A stretch of 63,424 nucleotides of DNA from a gamma proteobacterium symbiont of Taylorina sp. (lineage in GTDB: Bacteria; Pseudomonadota; Gammaproteobacteria; GRL18). Numbering within the stretch: position 1 is the stretch's first letter; each line of letters starts with the position of its first letter. Positions 58,038 through 63,424 of the stretch are shown one piece after another. The position numbers and the translations under genes were made by a program. The notes under the pieces are model-generated. The model was not told the DNA's origin and did not search any database. It was given only the letters and a program-made list of their open reading frames with translations. Location: NCBI GenBank assembly GCA_025655455.1, contig JAHXIV010000018.1:42816-106239 (forward strand). The letters are read 5' to 3'.

Positions 58038-59141
58038 TTACTCAAATAGTTCTGTAAACTGTTCGTAACCCTGTTCAACTAATTGCTCTTTTTTAACAAA
58101 TTTCAGGGCTGCTGAATTGATACAATATCTTAGACCGCCCGGCTTGGGACCATCGCTAAAAACATGCCCTAAATGAGAGTCCGCATGACTGCTTCTAACT
58201 TCAGTACGACTATAAAAAAAATGTTTATCCACTTTCTCAGTCAGAGCCGTCTTTTCAATCGGACGCGTAAAACTGGGCCAGCCGGTTTTTGAATCATATT
58301 TATCTATTGAACTGAATAATGCTTCACCGGAAACAATATCCACATAGATACCTTGTTTTTTATTATCCCAGTATTCATTTTGGAACGGGCGTTCCGTTGC
58401 TTCTTTCTGGGTAACTTCATATTGCAGTTCAGTCAGATGTTTTCTCAGTTCCTTTTCATTCGGTTTCATATAATTTCCTTGTAAGTATGAATTTTTTACA
58501 GCTGGTTGTCTTTTGTGCAATTCATCTCCCCAGATTTTCTCCAGATATTTATCACGCCCTGAGTTATAACGATAAAACTTGTAGCGTATGGGGTTCTTTT
58601 TATAATAATTCTGATGATACTCTTCCGCTTTATAAAAGCGTTCAAAGGGGATAATCTCAGTGACAATTGCTTTTGTATAACGACCGGATTGACCCAACTC
58701 CCGAATGGATTGTTCAGCCAGAAGTTTCTCCTCCTGATTATTATAAAAAATGGCTGAACGATAATGTAAACCACGATCATGGAATGAGCCGTTTGCATCG
58801 GTTGGATCAATTAAATGCCATAGCTCAGTCAGGAGATCATTATAGCTGACTTTAGCTGGGTCATAGATAACTTCAACTGCTTCAACATGCCCTGTACTGC
58901 CTGATGAAACAGCCTTATAGCCTGGATTATGAACATGACCACCACTATAGCCTGAAATTACCTCTATAACACCATCCACTTTTTCATAGTTTGATTCAAC
59001 ACACCAGAAACATCCACCGGCAAAATAGGCCTTTTTAAATTGTCCTTCATTATTATTCGCAGCCGCTATAGTCAGTGCAATCATCATTGTAATACCTGCA
59101 AGAATGCTCAGCAGAATACGGCTATGTTTTAAAATTTTCAT
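58038..59141 (-). CDS. msrAB: Exported methionine sulfoxide reductase MsrA-MsrB fusion
   Basis: 367 residues. An N-terminal signal/anchor (about 10-28) places it in the periplasm. The MsrA domain (about 36-195) has the catalytic Cys44 in GGCFWCVES. The MsrB domain (about 228-365) has the catalytic Cys340 in [13 protein letters not shown]. The zinc cysteines of most MsrB are replaced ([20 protein letters not shown]). Together the domains repair both S- and R-methionine sulfoxide. It is divergent from a two-component system, and a shared 170-base region holds repeats that could bind the regulator. Confidence 0.95.
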   Translation of the reverse strand: MKILKHSRILLSILAGITMMIALTIAAANNNEGQFKKAYFAGGCFWCVESNYEKVDGVIEVISGYSGGHVHNPGYKAVSSGSTGHVEAVEVIYDPAKVSYNDLLTELWHLIDPTDANGSFHDRGLHYRSAIFYNNQEEKLLAEQSIRELGQSGRYTKAIVTEIIPFERFYKAEEYHQNYYKKNPIRYKFYRYNSGRDKYLEKIWGDELHKRQPAVKNSYLQGNYMKPNEKELRKHLTELQYEVTQKEATERPFQNEYWDNKKQGIYVDIVSGEALFSSIDKYDSKTGWPSFTRPIEKTALTEKVDKHFFYSRTEVRSSHADSHLGHVFSDGPKPGGLRYCINSAALKFVKKEQLVEQGYEQFTELFE

Positions 59142-59200
59142 TTTTTTTCCTATTAATCATTGTTTGTAGAGATACATTCTATACACTTAAAATCACATGC

Positions 59201-59252
59201 TTATCACGGAATTATCACAAACAATTTAGATATGATGATAGTTTTGTGATAA
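59201..59252. promoter_or_regulatory. TTATCAC repeats between msrAB and the two-component system
   Basis: TTATCAC occurs at 59201 and 59212, an 11-base period as in OmpR-family direct-repeat sites. TTATCACAAA (59212-59221) is also inverted as TTTGTGATAA (59243-59252). They sit in the middle of the divergent 170-base region. The neighbouring response regulator is the obvious candidate ligand. Confidence 0.55.
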
Positions 59253-59310
59253 CTTTAATTTTCCAGGCTGATATAGTATATACCTACTGCTACCTTATGC
59301 GGATGAGATA

Positions 59311-60042
59311 ATGAAAAAGAAAGTTTTAATTGTTGAAGATGATGTGGACATTGCCAATCTGGTCAAGCTGCAATTGCTGGATTTAAATTGTGAGGTAGAT
59401 ATAACGCATGATGGTCTGGATGGTCTGTCACTATTCAAAAACAATCAATATAACATGGTAATTCTGGATATTATGCTGCCGGGTATGGATGGTCTGGATG
59501 TTTGTAAGGCTATTCGAGCCATGGAATCTTATGTTCCGATATTAATGCTCACGGCTAAATCAACTGAGTTAGACCGGGTTTTAGGACTGGAACTTGGGGC
59601 AGATGACTATTTGACCAAGCCATTTAGTGTATTGGAATTAGTCGCAAGGGTTAAAGCACTGTTCAGACGGGTTGATGCAATGCAAGGCACAACAAATCCA
59701 CAACAAAATGATGCGCATGGACATAAGGAAGGTGAGCAGAAAATAGACGTTGGGAATATCGAAATTAATCCCCCCGCCCGTACCGTAAAGATATCAAAAA
59801 AGTCCATTAGTTTGACAGCAAAGGAATTTGATTTACTGATTTTCTTTGCCCGACATCCCGGTCAGGTCTTTACCAGAACACAATTACTCGACAAGGTCTG
59901 GGGATATGGTCATGATGGTTATGAACATACTGTCAATTCTCATATTAACCGCTTACGAGCCAAAGTCGAAATTAATCCAGCACAACCTGATTATATATTA
60001 ACAGCCTGGGGAGTGGGTTATAAATTCACTGAGAATATCTGA
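59311..60042 (+). CDS. OmpR-family response regulator
   Basis: 243 residues. The receiver (1-118) has phospho-acceptor Asp53 in MVILDIMLPGMDG and Lys in DDYLTKPFS. The winged helix-turn-helix (about 150-242) has LTAKEFDLLIFFARHPGQVF, then TRTQLLDKVWGYGHDGYEHT and YILTAWGVGYKF. It overlaps the sensor kinase gene by one base (TGATG). It probably binds the TTATCAC repeats upstream and may control the divergent msrAB, which suggests an oxidative-envelope signal. Confidence 0.95.
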   Translation: MKKKVLIVEDDVDIANLVKLQLLDLNCEVDITHDGLDGLSLFKNNQYNMVILDIMLPGMDGLDVCKAIRAMESYVPILMLTAKSTELDRVLGLELGADDYLTKPFSVLELVARVKALFRRVDAMQGTTNPQQNDAHGHKEGEQKIDVGNIEINPPARTVKISKKSISLTAKEFDLLIFFARHPGQVFTRTQLLDKVWGYGHDGYEHTVNSHINRLRAKVEINPAQPDYILTAWGVGYKFTENI

Positions 60043-61559
60043 TGTCAACAGCAAAAATACAATCAAGCGGATTAGTACTATTTGGTTCGCTCTATGCAAA
60101 ACTTGCCAGCATCCTGGTCATTATCCTTTTAACAATGGGTCTTGTTTATGGCTTTATTACATTTTCTATTAGTCATGATTATTGGCAGGAAATTACTCAG
60201 GAATTCAATCACGACCTGGCCAGAAACCTGGTGGGTGAAAGAGATATTGTCGTCAATGGCCAAATTAATAGCCAAGCCCTGAAACAGACTTTTCATGACT
60301 ATATGACAGTTAATCCCAATATTGAAATCTATTTACTGGATCAACAGGGTAAAATTGTATCCTACTCCGCTGATCCCGGAAAGGTAAAACTTGAATCTGT
60401 TGACCTTGAGCCGATTAATTCTTTTTTTCAGGGAAAACTCCTGCTAGGAGATGACCCGCGAAGTTTTACTATAAAAAAAGCTTTTTCTGTCACTCATATA
60501 CCCACAAAAGAAAATTCAGAAGGATATTTATATGTAGTGCTGCGCGGCGAAGAATTTGACCAGGTAAATCTGGCCTTACAGGGCAATTATTTTTTAAAGT
60601 ACAGCCTGTTATCACTCCTGATTAGTCTAAGTATTGGCCTGCTGCTGGGTTTATTTCTTTTTTATACCATAACCCGACGCCTGAGAAATTTATCTACGGC
60701 GATGTCTAACTTCACTAAAAATGGCTTTACAACTTATTCTGATCCAAAGTTAATGGATAAACAATACCAGGATGAAATAGGTCAGTTAGCAAACAGCTTT
60801 AATGTTATGGCAGAACACACACTTGCCCAGATGCGAAAGCTGGAAGAACAGGATAAATTACGCCGCGATCTGATTGCCAATGTCTCCCATGATTTACGTA
60901 CGCCACTGGCATCTATGCTGGGTTATCTTGAAATCCTGACCCTTAAAGGAGACGAACTGGATAGTAATGATAGAAAAAAATATCTGAAAATAGTCTCCCG
61001 CCATGGTAAACGATTAAACCGCCTGATTGATGATCTATTTGAACTGGCCAAATTTGATGCCCGTGAGATCACTGTTGAATTAGAAGTTTTTAATTTTAGT
61101 GAATTTATTTACGATGTAGTGCAAAAGTTTCAACATAAGGCAGAACAAAGCCATATTCATTTACAATTGCAGTGTTCACAGGAAGTCCTACAGGTCAATG
61201 CTGATATTGCTTTAATAGAACGGGTACTGGATAATTTACTGGCCAATGCATTTAATCATACCAGTGCAGGGGATACCATAACAATGATAGTAACACCTCT
61301 AAAGCATAATAAAAATGGCAAGAAAGAATTACAAATTCAAATACAGGACAGCGGCAGCGGGATCAATGAAAGTGATTTAGACAAAATCTTTGATCGATTT
61401 TATCAGGCACAAAACAAACATCGCAAGGGCAGGCATGCAGGTCTGGGACTGGCAATTGTCAAACAGATTATGACACTTCATCAGTGTCAGATTAATGTGC
61501 AAAGTCAGCTGGGGAAAGGCACTCGATTCACCTTCAGCCTACCTCTTGTTTCCAGCTGA
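60042..61559 (+). CDS. Membrane sensor histidine kinase
   Basis: 505 residues. TM1 (about 18-42) and TM2 (about 186-212) flank an about 145-residue periplasmic domain with no cysteine. HAMP (about 213-268) follows, then HisKA with His283 in NVSHDLRTPLASML and HATPase_c (LLANAFNHT, DSGSGINESDL, GLGLAIVKQ). It partners the response regulator with which it overlaps. The periplasmic sensor is not of a family I recognise. Confidence 0.94.
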   Translation: MSTAKIQSSGLVLFGSLYAKLASILVIILLTMGLVYGFITFSISHDYWQEITQEFNHDLARNLVGERDIVVNGQINSQALKQTFHDYMTVNPNIEIYLLDQQGKIVSYSADPGKVKLESVDLEPINSFFQGKLLLGDDPRSFTIKKAFSVTHIPTKENSEGYLYVVLRGEEFDQVNLALQGNYFLKYSLLSLLISLSIGLLLGLFLFYTITRRLRNLSTAMSNFTKNGFTTYSDPKLMDKQYQDEIGQLANSFNVMAEHTLAQMRKLEEQDKLRRDLIANVSHDLRTPLASMLGYLEILTLKGDELDSNDRKKYLKIVSRHGKRLNRLIDDLFELAKFDAREITVELEVFNFSEFIYDVVQKFQHKAEQSHIHLQLQCSQEVLQVNADIALIERVLDNLLANAFNHTSAGDTITMIVTPLKHNKNGKKELQIQIQDSGSGINESDLDKIFDRFYQAQNKHRKGRHAGLGLAIVKQIMTLHQCQINVQSQLGKGTRFTFSLPLVSS

Positions 61560-61576
61560 AGGTGTTGTAAATTCAG

Positions 61577-61613
61577 ACAGATGGCCTACAGCAATTGGCC
61601 TGTTATTGATTTT
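61577..61613 (+). terminator. Putative terminator of the two-component operon
   Basis: ACAG-AT-GGCC pairs with GGCC-TGT across a 10-base loop with a 2-base bulge and is followed by TATTGATTTT, starting 18 bases after the kinase stop. It may also serve the convergent dusA gene only weakly. Confidence 0.45.
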
Positions 61614-61638
61614 AAAAAAGGGAAATAAAAACTGTAAT

Positions 61639-62637
61639 CTATAGGCAGTCAACTTCATTTGCTGCCCGTATTAATAATTCAGCACCAAAGCCTTTTTTAT
61701 AGGCATTCTCACTTAACAAACGTCTAAAACCTCTTGAACCAGGACAAGAATGCATTAAACCCAGCACATGACGGGTTAATTGCATTAATGGTACTCCCTT
61801 TAACATTTCCTGTTCAATATATTCCGCATAGGCATGAATCACTTCTTTTCTGCCGGGTGGCGGGAATTCTGAATGATAAAATAATTCATCAACCTGAGCC
61901 ATTAAATAAGTATTATGATAAGCCTCTCTGCCAATCATAACCCCGTCAACATGGTTTAAATGTGTCTGCATATCCGACAGAGTTTTTATACCACCATTGA
62001 TACTGATGTGCAGATCAGGAAAGTCCTGTTTTAACTGATAGACAAAATCATAACGTAAAGGTGGTACATCTCTATTTTCTTTAGGACTCAGGCCATCCAG
62101 CCAGGCTTTTCGTGCATGAATGGTAAAATATTGACATCCAGTGCTGCTCACCATTTCTACCAGTGATTGGAGCTGCTCATAGTGATCTTCCCGATCAATG
62201 CCGATACGGGTTTTAATAGACACTGGAATATCAACACTGTCAATCATTGCAGCAATACATTCTGCCACTAATTCAGGAGTAGCCATCAGACAGGCACCAA
62301 AACGACCGGACTGTACTCGATCGCTGGGACAGCCAACATTCAGATTAACCTCATCATAACCAAAGTCCTGAGCCAGTATACAGCATTTTACCAGCTCATC
62401 AGGCACACTGCCCCCTAACTGTAGAGTCAGAGGGTGTTCCTGCGCACTATAGCCTAAAAAACGATCTCTATTATTGCCATGAAGAATGGCGCCTGTAGTC
62501 ACCATTTCTGAATATAACCAGATATTTTTTGACACTAAACGCAGTAAATAACGAAAATGTCTATCCGTCCATTCCAGCATGGGGGCAAGACTGACTCTGC
62601 GCGGGTTGAGTTCTGATATTATTTGTGACTGATTCAA
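61639..62637 (-). CDS. dusA: tRNA-dihydrouridine(20/20a) synthase
   Basis: 332 residues, the DusA length. The flavin TIM barrel shows LAPMLEWTDRHFRYLLRLVS, the catalytic Cys103 in NLNVGCPSDRVQSGRFGACL, TIHARKAWLDGLSPKENRDV (DusA-type) and a C-terminal helical domain. It reduces uridine 20/20a in the tRNA D-loop using NADPH and FMN. It stands alone and is convergent with the two-component genes. Confidence 0.96.
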   Translation of the reverse strand: MNQSQIISELNPRRVSLAPMLEWTDRHFRYLLRLVSKNIWLYSEMVTTGAILHGNNRDRFLGYSAQEHPLTLQLGGSVPDELVKCCILAQDFGYDEVNLNVGCPSDRVQSGRFGACLMATPELVAECIAAMIDSVDIPVSIKTRIGIDREDHYEQLQSLVEMVSSTGCQYFTIHARKAWLDGLSPKENRDVPPLRYDFVYQLKQDFPDLHISINGGIKTLSDMQTHLNHVDGVMIGREAYHNTYLMAQVDELFYHSEFPPPGRKEVIHAYAEYIEQEMLKGVPLMQLTRHVLGLMHSCPGSRGFRRLLSENAYKKGFGAELLIRAANEVDCL

Positions 62638-62807
62638 TCGCTATTTTCCACTACAGTATAAATTTTCAAGATCAGCTTGTAAGCATCATGCTGATTGCTA
62701 ATAGAGCTGATTATAAGCAAATAAGATATTTCTTAACCATATACAAAATCACGCTAATAGTAAAATAATTTCTTTAAAGTATGTATATATAATGTTAGTC
62801 TTTACAT

Positions 62808-63338
62808 ATGCATACATTAAAACGTAATTCTATTCAATCAATATTATCACTACTCGATTTGTTTCCCGCTGTGGTCTTACTCGGTGCTAGACAAGTGGGC
62901 AAATCGACGCAGGTGAAACAAATACTTCCGGATGCTCATTATTTTGATCTGGAAAAAGACAGTGATTACACACGAATTTTCGATGATCCAGAACTACTTT
63001 TCAAAGAACAACATGGTGCTTTTATTTTTGATGAGGCACAGCGACTCCCAAAACTTTTTCAAGCCATTCGTGTAGAGGTTGATCGAAATAGATCCCAAAA
63101 TGGCCGATTTCTTATTACGGGTTCAAGTTCACCTGAATTACTACAAAATATTACCGAAACTTTAGCAGGGAGATGCGTTATTGTTGAGGTGAATGGGTTT
63201 TCATGGAATGAAGCGTTAGAATGCCCACAGTCGGAATTTTATTCGCGGCTAGAAATAAAAACAATAGATGCATTTAAGCATTTAAATACAACAACTAGCT
63301 ACCCGGAATTATTGGATCTCTGCTTATATGGAAGTTGA
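62808..63338 (+). pseudogene. Truncated AAA/DUF4143-type ATPase
   Basis: 176 residues. The AAA_14 domain has Walker A GARQVGKSTQ (about 27-36) and Walker B AFIFDEAQRLP (about 71-81), then FLITGSSSPELLQ. Members are normally about 380-400 residues, with a C-terminal DUF4143 domain after LCLYGGYPE. Here the frame ends at LCLYGS-TGA, and the following DNA does not continue the family in any frame that I can see. It looks like a gene cut by insertion or deletion. Confidence 0.75.
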
Positions 63339-63424
63339 ACAAAACCGCTTCGCGGTAGCTTAAAACCCTCCCAATAATCCTTAAAAACCTCGAAATTTAC
63401 TCAACTAAGATCGATACTAAAGAC

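Noticed and set aside
59607..59807. Antisense frame inside the response regulator
   Set aside because: Shadow of a confidently assigned OmpR-family gene; no ribosome-binding site.

Overview
The window reads as chromosome of an AT-rich gammaproteobacterium. Supporting genes are a GltBD glutamate synthase, a second-type elongation factor G (FusA2/EF-G2), DusA, a ChaN-type lipoprotein, DUF3087 and VF530-family proteins, a SPOR protein next to argS, and RND efflux genes. No rRNA is present; the one tRNA is tRNA-Arg(CCG). Genus cannot be fixed from the sequence alone.

Layout. 0-7.6 kb: a 91-bp tandem repeat, a glycine-zipper envelope protein, a PTS EIIA(Man)-HPr pair followed by a DUF971/MoaD-like fusion, and a two-gene RND efflux operon. 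7.6-24.1 kb: a housekeeping block (SPOR, argS, hemE, gltD, gltB, an OmpA-like coiled-coil protein, ChaN, TraB, fusA2, tRNA-Arg). 24.1-32.1 kb: the most striking locus, apparently one transcription unit from a good sigma-70 promoter. It holds two successive pairs of corrinoid-binding protein plus UroD-like methyltransferase, then a hybrid kinase (N-terminal DUF1638-like domain, HisKA-HATPase-REC-HPt), then a REC-GGDEF diguanylate cyclase. I read it as a corrinoid/methyl-group-linked phosphorelay that ends in cyclic-di-GMP.

32.4-41.1 kb: an accessory graveyard. It holds a HigA antitoxin whose HigB toxin is broken, an integrase fragment joined to an IS21 fragment, an intact HipA with a HipB-like partner, an HU remnant, and a mosaic of broken integrase, IS110, DDE transposase and alpha/beta-hydrolase pieces. 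An NYN-LOTUS gene, a 5'-truncated HigA, a LysR gene and a decayed SnoaL-like gene follow. 41.3-46.2 kb: a redox/quinone detoxification set (pirin, glutathionyl-hydroquinone reductase, cytochrome b561, YceI, CDGSH-GOGAT fusion). 46.5-47.2 kb: an AbrB/PIN toxin-antitoxin pair under a 26-bp perfect inverted repeat.

47.5-57.1 kb: DUF3087, VF530, a membrane-anchored AraC regulator, a DUF2269/SDR-DoxX/DUF4166 operon, and an opposite-strand set of rhomboid protease, B-box/TPR membrane protein and zinc-ribbon thioredoxin. 57.1-58.0 kb: remnants of HicA and HigA. 58.0-63.4 kb: an exported MsrAB divergent from an OmpR-type two-component system, dusA, and a truncated DUF4143-type ATPase.

Start codons were moved from the longest reading frame where a ribosome-binding site or family alignment argued for it. 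Family names come from recalled sequence patterns, not from searches.
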